NCBI GenBank assembly: GCA_005884715.1
Contig: VAZZ01000087.1
Location: 9,190 to 30,298 of the forward strand
Source: Alphaproteobacteria bacterium
GTDB taxonomy: Bacteria > Pseudomonadota > Alphaproteobacteria > Rhizobiales > Aestuariivirgaceae
Direction: 5' to 3'
DNA: 21,109 nucleotides
This document shows, piece after piece, positions 1 to 7,166 of the stretch. A program made the position numbers and the translations under genes. The notes under the pieces are model-generated. The model was not told the origin of the DNA. It worked only from the letters and a program-made list of their open reading frames with translations, and made no database searches. Within the stretch, counting starts at the first letter, position 1; each line of letters opens with the position of its first letter.

Positions 1-214
1 TCACGTCATCGACGCGCAGATCGGCGAATTTGATGAGATTGAGCATCATCAACTTCGCCTCGGCCCGCATCATGTCGGTAGGGTTCTGGGCGTCGTGACT
101 GGCGATGACACCTTCGAGGCTTTGCCGCAGCGTCGCGTCGCGTTCGGAGGAGAAAAGGCCCTTCAGCCTGGCGAGCAGGCTATCGGGCTTGGTAGAGGGG
201 CCTATGTCGCTCAT
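1..214 (-). CDS. corC: CorC/HlyC-family protein (hemolysin-like, CBS-domain family), N-terminal part only
   Basis: The gene starts at the ATG at 214 and runs off the left edge, so only about 71 residues are visible, starting MSDIGPSTKPDSLLARLKGL. The region ends in a segment like FADLRVDDV, which matches the stretch just before the first CBS domain of CorC/TlyC proteins (usual form: F..L.V.DVM.PR). In the family this leader precedes two CBS domains and a CorC_HlyC transporter-associated domain, but neither can be checked here. CorC proteins are linked to magnesium/cobalt efflux, and the role in rhizobia is unclear. The start codon overlaps the ybeY stop as ATGA, which suggests translational coupling. 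The position downstream of ybeY is the usual one in Proteobacteria. Confidence 0.8.
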   Translation of the reverse strand, partial: MSDIGPSTKPDSLLARLKGLFSSERDATLRQSLEGVIASHDAQNPTDMMRAEAKLMMLNLIKFADLRVDDV

Positions 215-678
215 GTGAGATAAGGATCCGGCACGCCCAGACCGGCAAGAATGGCGATCTCGGCCGCCTCCATGCGCTCCGCATCCCTTTCCTTGAGATG
301 ATCAAATCCCAGGAGATGCAGGGTTCCATGAATGATGAGATGGGTCAGATGGGATGTCAAAGATTTTCCTTGTTCCTCCGCTTCGCGCGCTATGGTTCCT
401 GATGCCAATATAAGATCGCCAAGCGGCCTTGGCTCGCTTTCCGGCGCATCATGCAGTTCAGGCGCCGGAAAGGACAGGATATTGGGAGCATAGTCCTTGT
501 GGCGCCATTGCATATTCAGTCTAGCCGCCTCTTCATCGCTCGCAAAGAGCACGCTTATTTCGACATTCTTGCCGACGCCCGCATAATCGAGCGCCGCTTC
601 GATGGCGCGCCTGGTCAACGCTTCGAGATCCGTGACGCGTGCCCAAGCGTCATCGGCAACATCAATCGCGGCAATCAT
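211..678 (-). CDS. ybeY: Endoribonuclease YbeY (rRNA maturation factor, zinc-dependent)
   Basis: This is a 155-residue protein, the normal family length. It carries the UPF0054/YbeY metal-binding signature HGTLHLLGFDH near residues 117-127, with zinc ligands H117, H121 and H127. YbeY is a single-strand-specific metallo-endoribonuclease acting in 16S rRNA 3'-end maturation and 70S ribosome quality control; in S. meliloti it also affects small-RNA regulation. The ATG start at 678 overlaps the phoH stop by ATGA, and the TGA stop overlaps the corC start the same way. The phoH-ybeY-corC order is strongly conserved in Proteobacteria. No separate promoter is evident. Confidence 0.95.
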   Translation of the reverse strand: MIAAIDVADDAWARVTDLEALTRRAIEAALDYAGVGKNVEISVLFASDEEAARLNMQWRHKDYAPNILSFPAPELHDAPESEPRPLGDLILASGTIAREAEEQGKSLTSHLTHLIIHGTLHLLGFDHLKERDAERMEAAEIAILAGLGVPDPYLT

Positions 679-1730
679 TTCCGGGTGCGATTGTGCGAGC
701 TCTTCTGTGTGCGATTGTGTGAGCTCTTCTGATCGTGCTTGTCGTAAGCGGTGACGATGCGCCCCACCAAAGGATGACGCACGATATCGGCGGCGGTGAA
801 AGCGATATGGGAGATTCCTTCGACCGATCTGAGAATGGCGAGCGCATCATCGAGGCCCGAACTGACGCCGAACGGCAGATCGACCTGCGAAGGATCACCG
901 GTCACCACCATGCGGCTTCCTTCGCCGAGACGGGTCAGGAACATCTTCATCTGCTGCGGCGTCGTGTTCTGCGCTTCATCGAGGATGATGAAGGCGGAGG
1001 CCAGCGTGCGGCCGCGCATGAAGGCAAGCGGCGCGATCTCGATCGTATTTTCGGCGAGCCCCTTCTGCACCAGGGGTGCCGGCATCACGTCATAGAGCGC
1101 GTCATAGAGGGGCCTGAGATAGGGATCGACCTTCTCCTTCATGTCGCCCGGCAGGAAGCCCAGGCGCTCGCCCGCCTCGACGGCTGGCCGCGACAGGACG
1201 ATGCGGTCGACCTCCCCATTCATGAGGGCGGCAGCGGCGCAGGCGACCGCGAGATAAGTCTTGCCGGTGCCAGCAGGCCCGGTACCGAAAACCAATTCAT
1301 GCTTGCGGATCGCCGTGACATAGGCCTTCTGCATCGGCGTTCGCGGCGTCACCAGCTTGCGCCTGGTGCGCACGGCCGATTCATCTGCGGCCAGATCGTT
1401 CCCGCCCGAAGAAAGGTTCATCCTTATGGCGCCCTCGACATCGCCGCGGGTCACTTCGAGGCCGCGGCGCACGCGCTCATAAAGCGTGGTCAGGACCATC
1501 TGGGCATTGTCGCGGGCAATCTGCGGGCCTTTGACCGAAATACGGTTGCCGCGCGGCGTGATGGCGACGCCGAGGCGATGTTCGATCAATGCCAGATGTT
1601 CGTCATGTTCGCCGAACAAAGGGGCCAGCAAGCGGTTGTCATCGAAAACCAGGGTGGTGATGTCACGATCTTCCGCCATGGAGCCTGATCTGGAACCGGC
1701 GACGTCACGGGCATTGGCGCGCGAACTCAA
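675..1730 (-). CDS. phoH: PhoH family protein (PhoH/YbeZ-type ATPase, putative RNA helicase)
   Basis: The protein has 351 residues from the TTG at 1730. It has the PhoH P-loop domain with Walker A GPAGTGKT at about 151-158 and Walker B IILDEAQ at about 248-254. The N-terminal part (residues about 25-110) is the usual KH-like region. The family is a cytoplasmic ATPase paired with YbeY in RNA metabolism. The start is uncertain. The TTG has AAGGAG 10 bases upstream. An in-frame ATG at 1679 (giving MAEDRDITTL) would remove 17 residues and is equally plausible. The C-terminus is odd: after the conserved end (IVTAYDKHD) it carries an 8-residue tandem repeat, KSSHNRTQ then KSSHNRTR. The stop overlaps the ybeY start as ATGA. 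Confidence 0.93.
   Translation of the reverse strand: MSSRANARDVAGSRSGSMAEDRDITTLVFDDNRLLAPLFGEHDEHLALIEHRLGVAITPRGNRISVKGPQIARDNAQMVLTTLYERVRRGLEVTRGDVEGAIRMNLSSGGNDLAADESAVRTRRKLVTPRTPMQKAYVTAIRKHELVFGTGPAGTGKTYLAVACAAAALMNGEVDRIVLSRPAVEAGERLGFLPGDMKEKVDPYLRPLYDALYDVMPAPLVQKGLAENTIEIAPLAFMRGRTLASAFIILDEAQNTTPQQMKMFLTRLGEGSRMVVTGDPSQVDLPFGVSSGLDDALAILRSVEGISHIAFTAADIVRHPLVGRIVTAYDKHDQKSSHNRTQKSSHNRTRK
685..730. repeat. 24-bp tandem duplication at the 3' end of phoH
   Basis: Two adjacent copies of a 24-bp unit (685-708 and 709-730; the second lacks the last 2 bases) differ at one base. They lie in frame within phoH and encode the duplicated octapeptide KSSHNRTQ/KSSHNRTR at its extreme C-terminus, a few bases upstream of the ybeY start codon on the minus strand. 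Confidence 0.9.
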
Positions 1731-1778
1731 AGAGATAGAGCTCCTTCAGTGTCGGTGGATTGAGAGAATCAGTGGCAT

Positions 1779-3110
1779 CTAGGGATGAATATGGGCCGAA
1801 AGGCTGTTTGATCCAACTGCATCAATGGTCACGTTCACCATGTCCCCAATAGCATGTGTCCCCGCGTCAATATACACGCTTTGCAGATAGGGTGAACGCC
1901 CGATCAACTGGCCTGGATGACGGCCCGGTTTCTCAAGGAGAATGGCCATGTCCCGGCCAAGACAGCCACGGTTGAAGGCTTTCTGCTGGCTCGCGAGAAG
2001 CGCCTGAAGCCTCGCCAGACGCTCGGACTTGACCTCGTCCGCGACCTGCCCCGCCATCTCGGCCGCTGGTGTTCCGGGGCGTGGCGAATATTTGAAGGAG
2101 AAGGCGCTGGCATACCGGACCTCGCGGATGATGGCGAGGGTCGCTTCGAAATCAGCCTCGGTCTCATCCGGGAAGCCGACAATGAAATCGCCCGAGAGCG
2201 CGATATCCGGGCACGCGTCGCGGATGCGGGCGATCAGCTTCAGATAGTCCTCCGAATGATGGCCGCGATTCATCTCCTTGAGGATGCGGTCGCTGCCAGC
2301 CTGGATGGGCAGATGCAGATAGGGCATCAGCTTCGGGTTCTCGGCATAAGCAGCAATCAGATCATCCGACATGTCACGCGGGTGCGAGGTTGTGAAACGC
2401 AAACGTTCAATGCCATCGATGCGTGACAGATATGTGATGAGGCGAGCGAGGCTCCAAACCTCGCCATCGGTTCCCAGGCCATGATAGGCATTCACATTCT
2501 GGCCGAGTAGCGTGATCTCGCGCACGCCTCCCTCGACCAAGGCGCGTGCCTCGGTTTCGATCTGTGTCACGGGGCGCGAGAATTCGGCACCCCTTGTATA
2601 GGGGACGACACAGAAAGTGCAGAATTTATCGCAGCCTTCCTGGACGGTGAGGAAGGCCGTGACACCGCGCTTCGGCACGGTCTTCGTCAAATGATCGAAT
2701 TTGTCTTCCGGCGGAAATTCGGTTTCGACGACCGGCCGGCCGCTCAGAGCATGCGACTTCAAGAGGTCGGGCAGGCGATGATAGGTCTGCGGCCCGAAGA
2801 CGAGGTCGACGGCCCTCTCGCGGCGCACGATCTCCTCGCCTTCGGCTTGCGCCACGCAGCCCGCCACCGCGATGACCGGGGCATTGCCGTTCCTGGCGCG
2901 GCGCTTCTTCAGATAGCGCAATTTGCCAAGCTCGGAATAGACCTTTTCAGCCGCCTTCTCGCGGATATGACAGGTGTTGAGGATGATCAAATCGGCATCC
3001 TCCGGCGCCGCCGCGGCCTCATAGCCAAGCGGACCCAAGAGATCGCCCATGCGCTGACTGTCATAGACATTCATCTGACAGCCATAGGATCTAATGTAGA
3101 CTTTCTTCAC
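1779..3110 (-). CDS. miaB: tRNA-2-methylthio-N6-dimethylallyladenosine synthase MiaB
   Basis: This 443-residue radical-SAM methylthiotransferase converts i6A37 to ms2i6A37 in tRNAs reading UNN codons. The N-terminal UPF0004 domain shows C11 (SYGCQMN), C47 (NTCHIREKA) and C85 (VAGCVAQAEG), the ligands of the auxiliary 4Fe-4S cluster. The radical-SAM motif CxxxCxxC is CDKFCTFC at 160-167, followed by VVPYTRG, typical of MiaB rather than RimO or MtaB. A TRAM domain occupies about the last 65 residues. The start is GTG at 3110, giving MKKVYIRSYGCQMN, which matches the family N-terminus. It lies 54 bases after plsC and 48 bases before the TTG of phoH, so probably in the same transcript. Confidence 0.97.
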   Translation of the reverse strand: MKKVYIRSYGCQMNVYDSQRMGDLLGPLGYEAAAAPEDADLIILNTCHIREKAAEKVYSELGKLRYLKKRRARNGNAPVIAVAGCVAQAEGEEIVRRERAVDLVFGPQTYHRLPDLLKSHALSGRPVVETEFPPEDKFDHLTKTVPKRGVTAFLTVQEGCDKFCTFCVVPYTRGAEFSRPVTQIETEARALVEGGVREITLLGQNVNAYHGLGTDGEVWSLARLITYLSRIDGIERLRFTTSHPRDMSDDLIAAYAENPKLMPYLHLPIQAGSDRILKEMNRGHHSEDYLKLIARIRDACPDIALSGDFIVGFPDETEADFEATLAIIREVRYASAFSFKYSPRPGTPAAEMAGQVADEVKSERLARLQALLASQQKAFNRGCLGRDMAILLEKPGRHPGQLIGRSPYLQSVYIDAGTHAIGDMVNVTIDAVGSNSLSAHIHP

Positions 3111-3164
3111 ACTCTTATTCCGACAATGCAGGCGGGCGTCATCTAGACCATTTCACGAGGCCTG

Positions 3165-3929
3165 TCATGTTCCGGTCAGAGCCTGGACCAGCCCCTGGCG
3201 CACCGCTTCTTCGGCCTTCCTGGCGAGTGCCTTGCGGTTGCCGGCCTCGGCCAAGGTCAATGGCTTGTGGCAAATGACATCGACTTCGATCGGCCCCAGC
3301 GCCAGTGCCTGCCAGAGATGCGGCCCCATTTCCATATCGCCATACCAGGCATAATAGGGCCGGCGCCGGCGCATCATGGGTGCTCCCCAATGGCCACGAT
3401 AGGCGAGCGTCACTGGCTGCACCACGACATCGGGAATTTCGGCGGCGGCGAAATAGGCGCTCTTGAAAGGCAGAACATGGCTGCCATCACTCGATGTGCC
3501 TTCGGCGAACAGCACCAGCGTCTCACCGGCCTTCAGGCGTTCCTGCATTTCATCGCGCGACGAGCCGGTGCTCTGGCGCCGGTCGCGATCGATGAAGACG
3601 GTGCGCTGGAGCCTCGCCAGCGTACCGAAGCCCGGCCAGTTGTTGACTTCCTTCTTGGCTATGAAGGACAGAGGCGTCAGCGCGCTCAACACGGTGATGT
3701 CGATCCAGGAAACGTGATTGGCGGCAATGAGGCAGGGACGGTCCGCTACCGGTTCGCCGATGATGTTCAACCTGATGTCGAGCCACCACGTGACGGCACG
3801 ATGATAGACATGTGGGAAATAGCGGGCGCCTTTCGGCGACAGCGCAATGAGCGCGCGTTGCACCGGCAGGCCCGGCAGCGTCATGGCGACAAAGCCCGCC
3901 AGCTTTATGCCCGCGCGCAACTTCGTCAT
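3165..3929 (-). CDS. plsC: 1-acyl-sn-glycerol-3-phosphate acyltransferase family protein (PlsC/OlsA type)
   Basis: The protein has 254 residues and an N-terminal hydrophobic stretch (about 10-30). The acyltransferase block I motif is NHVSWID (catalytic H72 and D77) and the EGTS motif is at about 143-146 (FAEGTSSDG). The family transfers an acyl chain to a lysolipid at the inner membrane. In rhizobia the homologue in the miaB neighbourhood is, from memory, OlsA, which adds the second fatty acid to lyso-ornithine lipid. An olsB-type gene lies about 13 kb away in this window, so OlsA is a real alternative to phosphatidic-acid synthesis. Sequence alone cannot decide. The start at 3929 overlaps the upstream stop by ATGA. 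Confidence 0.9.
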   Translation of the reverse strand: MTKLRAGIKLAGFVAMTLPGLPVQRALIALSPKGARYFPHVYHRAVTWWLDIRLNIIGEPVADRPCLIAANHVSWIDITVLSALTPLSFIAKKEVNNWPGFGTLARLQRTVFIDRDRRQSTGSSRDEMQERLKAGETLVLFAEGTSSDGSHVLPFKSAYFAAAEIPDVVVQPVTLAYRGHWGAPMMRRRRPYYAWYGDMEMGPHLWQALALGPIEVDVICHKPLTLAEAGNRKALARKAEEAVRQGLVQALTGT

Positions 3930-5023
3930 GCGAGCGCCTTCATCATCACGATGGCATCCTCGCGCCGCCCACCCGGCATCTCATAATAGGCCTTGCGCTT
4001 GCCCGTCACAGTGAAATCCTGGCCCTCATAGAGGGCGCGCGCCGCGCTATTGTCGGCCGCCACTTCGATGAAGAGCTGGACGAGCCCCGCTTCACGCAAT
4101 TCATGGGCGAGGTGAGACATGAGTTTCCCGGCGATCCCGCGACGGCGCGCAAAAGGGCGGGTTGCGATGGTGAGAATCTCAGCTTCCCCCGCCGCCTGGC
4201 GCGCCAGGAGGAAGGCTAATGGTTCATCAGCCTCAAGCGCAAGATAGGCCGCGGCACCGGGCATCGCCATCAGCTTGGCAAATTCAGCGGCACCCCAGGC
4301 ATTGTCAAAGCATTCGGCATGCAGCGCGCTCAAGACCTGTGCCTCATTGACCGATGCCTGGCGGATCGCTATCTGCGCGGCAGATTTCCCGCCTTGGTGC
4401 TGCGGCTTCGCGTCGGGCGGACGCAGGTAAAGAGGTTCGGGCGGATCATCTGACACAGGATACGTCGCACATAAAACGGCGAAATTGCGCGCATCCGGCA
4501 AGTTACCCGCCGTCAGCCGGATGAGCCTTCCTTCTGGCGCGGCAGCGATCAAGGCTTCGGCACCGGTTCCCAGAATGAAACTTTGCCCGTCAGGCAGGCG
4601 ATGCACGGCCTCCGTGACCGGCAATACGAGGGGTGCTGCACCCTCAGTTGAAAAATAGATCTCATCGCGCCTGGCATCGGCGGCGATCACCAGGGGGGTC
4701 TTGTCCTTGGGCGCATTGGCGGCGATGGCCGCAAGCGTGTCGAGGGCGACGATCTTGCGGTCGAGTGCCAGAGCGAGACCACGCGCCATGGCGATGCCGG
4801 TGCGCACACCAGTAAAGGTGCCAGGCCCGCGCGTAACCCCGATGCGGGTGAGATCCGGGAAAGCGATGCCCGCCTCGTCCATGATACTTTTGATCATCGG
4901 TGCCAGGGCATCGGCATGGCCGCGCTCCATCATGGCGAAGCGGACGGCGAGCACGCGCATGCGCGCGCTGTCATAGACCGCTGCTGAACAGGCCGCCATG
5001 GAGGTATCAAAGGCGAGAAGCAT
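3926..5023 (-). CDS. tsaB-rimI: Fusion protein: TsaB (tRNA t6A37 synthesis) + RimI (ribosomal protein S18 alanine N-acetyltransferase)
   Basis: One uninterrupted 365-residue frame. Residues 1 to about 206 are TsaB: start MLLAFDTSMAACSAAVYD, the RGPGTFTGVRTG motif at 65-76, and the typical TsaB end PLYLRPPDAK at about 197-206. TsaB is the scaffold partner of TsaD in making threonylcarbamoyl-adenosine 37. After a linker of about 12 residues, residues 219-365 are a GNAT domain of RimI type: acetyl-CoA loop RRRGIAGK at 293-300 and the VAADNSAARALYE segment at 311-323. RimI acetylates the N-terminus of S18. The two are usually separate, adjacent genes; fused forms exist in databases. ATG start at 5023. 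The stop overlaps plsC as ATGA. Confidence 0.93.
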   Translation of the reverse strand: MLLAFDTSMAACSAAVYDSARMRVLAVRFAMMERGHADALAPMIKSIMDEAGIAFPDLTRIGVTRGPGTFTGVRTGIAMARGLALALDRKIVALDTLAAIAANAPKDKTPLVIAADARRDEIYFSTEGAAPLVLPVTEAVHRLPDGQSFILGTGAEALIAAAPEGRLIRLTAGNLPDARNFAVLCATYPVSDDPPEPLYLRPPDAKPQHQGGKSAAQIAIRQASVNEAQVLSALHAECFDNAWGAAEFAKLMAMPGAAAYLALEADEPLAFLLARQAAGEAEILTIATRPFARRRGIAGKLMSHLAHELREAGLVQLFIEVAADNSAARALYEGQDFTVTGKRKAYYEMPGGRREDAIVMMKALA

Positions 5024-5086
5024 GCGGGCGAGTTATCGCATGATCCGCACTGCAAGGAAGCGGGTTTCTAAAGAACCGGCGCTGGC

Positions 5087-5644
5087 TCAGACCGGGCGGA
5101 CCTCGGTGACTTCCGGAATGAAGTGGCGCAGCAGGTTCTCGATGCCGTGCTTGAGGGTTGCCGTCGAGCTCGGGCAACCCGAGCAGGAGCCCTTCATATT
5201 CAGGAAGACGACGCCGTCATGATAGCCCTGGAAGGTGATGTCGCCGCCATCCTGGGCCACTGCCGGGCGCACTCGCGTCTCGAGCAGCTCCTTGATGGTG
5301 TTGACGATCTCCTTATCGGTCTCGTCGAAATCCTCATCCGTCGGCAAATCTCCCGTGGCCGGCTTGATGAGCACCGGCGCGTCGGCAAGATAGTGCTCCA
5401 TGATGAGGCCCAGGATGGCAGGCTTCAGATGCTGCCATTCGCCGTCCTTCTTGGTGACGGTGACGAAATCCTGTCCCAGAAACACGCCGGAAACACCCTT
5501 TATCGAGAACAGGCGCTCGGCCAATGGCGATTCAGCCGCTTCGTCGGCCGAACGGTAGTCGCGGGTCGTTCCCGGAAGCACCGGCTTGCCGGGGAGGAAT
5601 TTCAGGGTCGCCGGATTTGGCGTGGCTTCGGTTTGAATGAACAT
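5087..5644 (-). CDS. NifU/Nfu-type Fe-S cluster scaffold protein (NFU1-like)
   Basis: The protein has 185 residues. The N-terminal Nfu_N domain (about 1-90) starts MFIQTEATPNPATLKFLPG, the hallmark of alphaproteobacterial and mitochondrial NFU1. The C-terminal NifU domain (about 110-185) has DGGD at 132-135 and the cluster-binding CxxC as CSGC, C144 and C147. Nfu proteins carry 4Fe-4S clusters to client enzymes; the radical-SAM enzyme MiaB in this window is a plausible but untested client. It sits between trpS and tsaB, with 62 bases to trpS and 63 to tsaB. A good promoter overlaps the trpS stop, so it probably has its own transcription start. Confidence 0.94.
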   Translation of the reverse strand: MFIQTEATPNPATLKFLPGKPVLPGTTRDYRSADEAAESPLAERLFSIKGVSGVFLGQDFVTVTKKDGEWQHLKPAILGLIMEHYLADAPVLIKPATGDLPTDEDFDETDKEIVNTIKELLETRVRPAVAQDGGDITFQGYHDGVVFLNMKGSCSGCPSSTATLKHGIENLLRHFIPEVTEVRPV

Positions 5645-5682
5645 GGCAAATCCTTTAGGGCGCTAGAGATCGCCCACACCTT

Positions 5683-5710
5683 AATTTAGAATGATTTTAA
5701 GCTGTGTCAA
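5683..5710 (-). promoter_or_regulatory. Predicted sigma70-type promoter of the Nfu gene
   Basis: On the minus strand a perfect -35 TTGACA (5705-5710) is followed after 16 bases by TAAATT (5683-5688), which matches 4 of 6 -10 positions. It is 39 bases upstream of the ATG at 5644. The -35 overlaps the trpS stop codon. Confidence 0.5.
5685..5701. promoter_or_regulatory. Imperfect palindrome resembling an Irr box (iron control element)
   Basis: TTTAGAA - TGA - TTTTAAG lies between the -35 and -10 of the Nfu promoter. The rhizobial Irr/ICE consensus, from memory, is TTTAGAA and TTCTAAA half-sites with a short spacer. The left half is perfect and the right half matches 5 of 7. The position fits repression by Irr of an iron-using gene, but this is inference from one site. 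Confidence 0.35.
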
Positions 5711-6753
5711 ATAATCGGGGCCGACACGAAGCCCACGATTTCCTTCACCTTGCGATAGATCGGCTGGGCGATCACCCGCGCCCTGGCCGCGCCATCGGCA
5801 AGCACGCCATCAATATAGGTAGGATCCTCCTCAAGCCTACGCTTTTCGGCCGCGATCGGGCTCAATTTCGCGACCGCCAGGTCGATCAATGCCGGCTTGA
5901 AGGCGGAGAATTGCGATCCGCCATGGTCCTTCAGCACCTCAGCGGCGCTCTTGCCGGCGAGGGCCGCATAGATGCCGACCAGGTTTTCAGCTTCTGGACG
6001 CCCCTTCAGCCCCGCGACCTCGCTCGGCAGCGCGTCGGGATCGGTCTTGGCCTTCTTGAACTTCTTGGCGATCTGATCGGCATCGTCGATGAGATTGATG
6101 CGTGACAGATCCGAAGGGTCGGATTTTGACATCTTCTTGGTGCCATCGCGCAGGCTCATGACCCTGGTCGCAGGCCCGGTGATGAAGGGTTCGGGCAGTG
6201 GGAAGAAGCCGTCCTTGTAACCGGCCTCGGCGATCTCATCGGCATAGTCGATGTTGAATTTCTGTGCGATGTCGCGAGCAAGCTCAAGATGCTGCTTCTG
6301 GTCATCGCCCACCGGCACGTGGGTGGCACGATAGAGCAGGATATCGGCCGCCATGAGGACGGGATAATCATAGAGCCCGATCGAGGCCGCCTCCTTGTCC
6401 TTGCCCGCCTTCTCCTTGAACTGCGTCATGCGGTTGAGCCAGCCGAGCCGCGCCACGCAATTCAGCACCCAGGCGAGTTCGGCATGCTGGCCGACCTGGC
6501 TTTGATTGAAGATGATCGAGCGCTTGGGATCGAGGCCACAAGCGAGATAGGACGCCGTCACATCGCGGATATGCTGTTTCAGGTCCTTCGGCTTCTGCCA
6601 TAGCGTGATGGCATGCAGATCGACCACGCAATAGATGCATTCATGCGTATCTTGCATCTTGATCCAGTTGACCATGGCGCCAAGGTAGTTGCCGAGATGG
6701 AGATTGTGCGTCGGCTGCATGCCGGAAAAGACGCGAAGTGTCGGGGCGTTCAT
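5707..6753 (-). CDS. trpS: Tryptophanyl-tRNA synthetase
   Basis: A full-length 348-residue class Ic aminoacyl-tRNA synthetase that charges tRNA-Trp. The HIGH-equivalent motif is PTHNLHLGN at 14-22 and the KMSKS loop is intact at 207-211. The tryptophan-tRNA synthetase core segments WVLNCVARLGWLNRMTQFKE and PVGDDQKQHLEL are clear. The residue after PT in the HIGH motif is histidine, where I expect glycine. ATG start at 6753 with GAGGA 9 bases upstream. In many rhizobia trpS is next to murJ; here a broken regulator and a GNAT gene separate them. Confidence 0.97.
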   Translation of the reverse strand: MNAPTLRVFSGMQPTHNLHLGNYLGAMVNWIKMQDTHECIYCVVDLHAITLWQKPKDLKQHIRDVTASYLACGLDPKRSIIFNQSQVGQHAELAWVLNCVARLGWLNRMTQFKEKAGKDKEAASIGLYDYPVLMAADILLYRATHVPVGDDQKQHLELARDIAQKFNIDYADEIAEAGYKDGFFPLPEPFITGPATRVMSLRDGTKKMSKSDPSDLSRINLIDDADQIAKKFKKAKTDPDALPSEVAGLKGRPEAENLVGIYAALAGKSAAEVLKDHGGSQFSAFKPALIDLAVAKLSPIAAEKRRLEEDPTYIDGVLADGAARARVIAQPIYRKVKEIVGFVSAPII

Positions 6754-6818
6754 TCTTCAGTTCCTCAAAATCCGGCTGCTTATGCCCGTAAAATTCCGGC
6801 AAGTGAAGGCCCGGCAAG

Positions 6819-7119
6819 CTAGCTCGCGGCAACGCCGTTCAGCACTTTGACGGCGGCCCGCAAAGCCTGATCCGGTACCTTGTCGCGGCGGAGCACCATG
6901 CCGATCCGGCAATAGAGGCGGGGCGAAAGGCCCCCTGACTGCCATTCCCTCATCGCTCTCACTCACCGCCATCCGGGGAATGATGCTCGAACCGAGGCCT
7001 GCGCCCGCCATCTTCTTGATCGCCTCTATATTGCCGAGCTCCATGCAGGGCCGCCCTCTCACATGGGTGGCTGCCGCCAGGGGTCCGGGGCGAGGTTTGG
7101 CTGATGCATTAAATATTTC
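6819..7119 (-). pseudogene. Remnant of a LysR-type transcriptional regulator (C-terminal end only, frameshifted)
   Basis: Read on the minus strand from about 7119, the frame gives CMELGNIEAIKKMAGAGLG then SSIIPRMAVSESDEGMAV, a characteristic part of the LysR substrate-binding domain. The frame then goes astray, but the +1 frame continues with SPRLYCRIGMVLRRDKVPDQ and ends ALRAAVKVLNGVAAS at a TAG (6819-6821), a typical LysR C-terminus. Removing one base from the C5 run at 6931-6935 would join the halves as ...AVRGLSPRLYCRIG.... The N-terminal DNA-binding helix-turn-helix and about two thirds of the protein are missing: a TAG at 7120-7122 ends the frame upstream. Only about 100 codons remain. 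The rest of 6754-7166 contains nothing else I can call, apart from the palindrome at 7118-7143. Confidence 0.72.
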
Positions 7120-7143
7120 CTAATAGGATAAATTTTCCTATTA
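7118..7143. promoter_or_regulatory. AT-rich operator-like site with three alternating half-sites
   Basis: TCCTA (7118-7122), TAGGA (7124-7128) and TCCTA (7136-7140) alternate in orientation. Positions 7121-7128 and 7136-7143 form a perfect 8-bp inverted repeat with a 7-base spacer. The block is much more AT-rich than its surroundings and lies 24 bases before the GNAT start, between that gene and the LysR remnant. This is a typical place for a regulator-binding site. The binding protein is unknown. Confidence 0.4.
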
Positions 7144-7166
7144 AAAGAGCTTGCAATCCCGGGGCT

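Noticed and set aside
735..1688. A 317-codon plus-strand frame opposite phoH
   Set aside because: It is a shadow of a conserved gene with no domain resemblance and no ribosome site.
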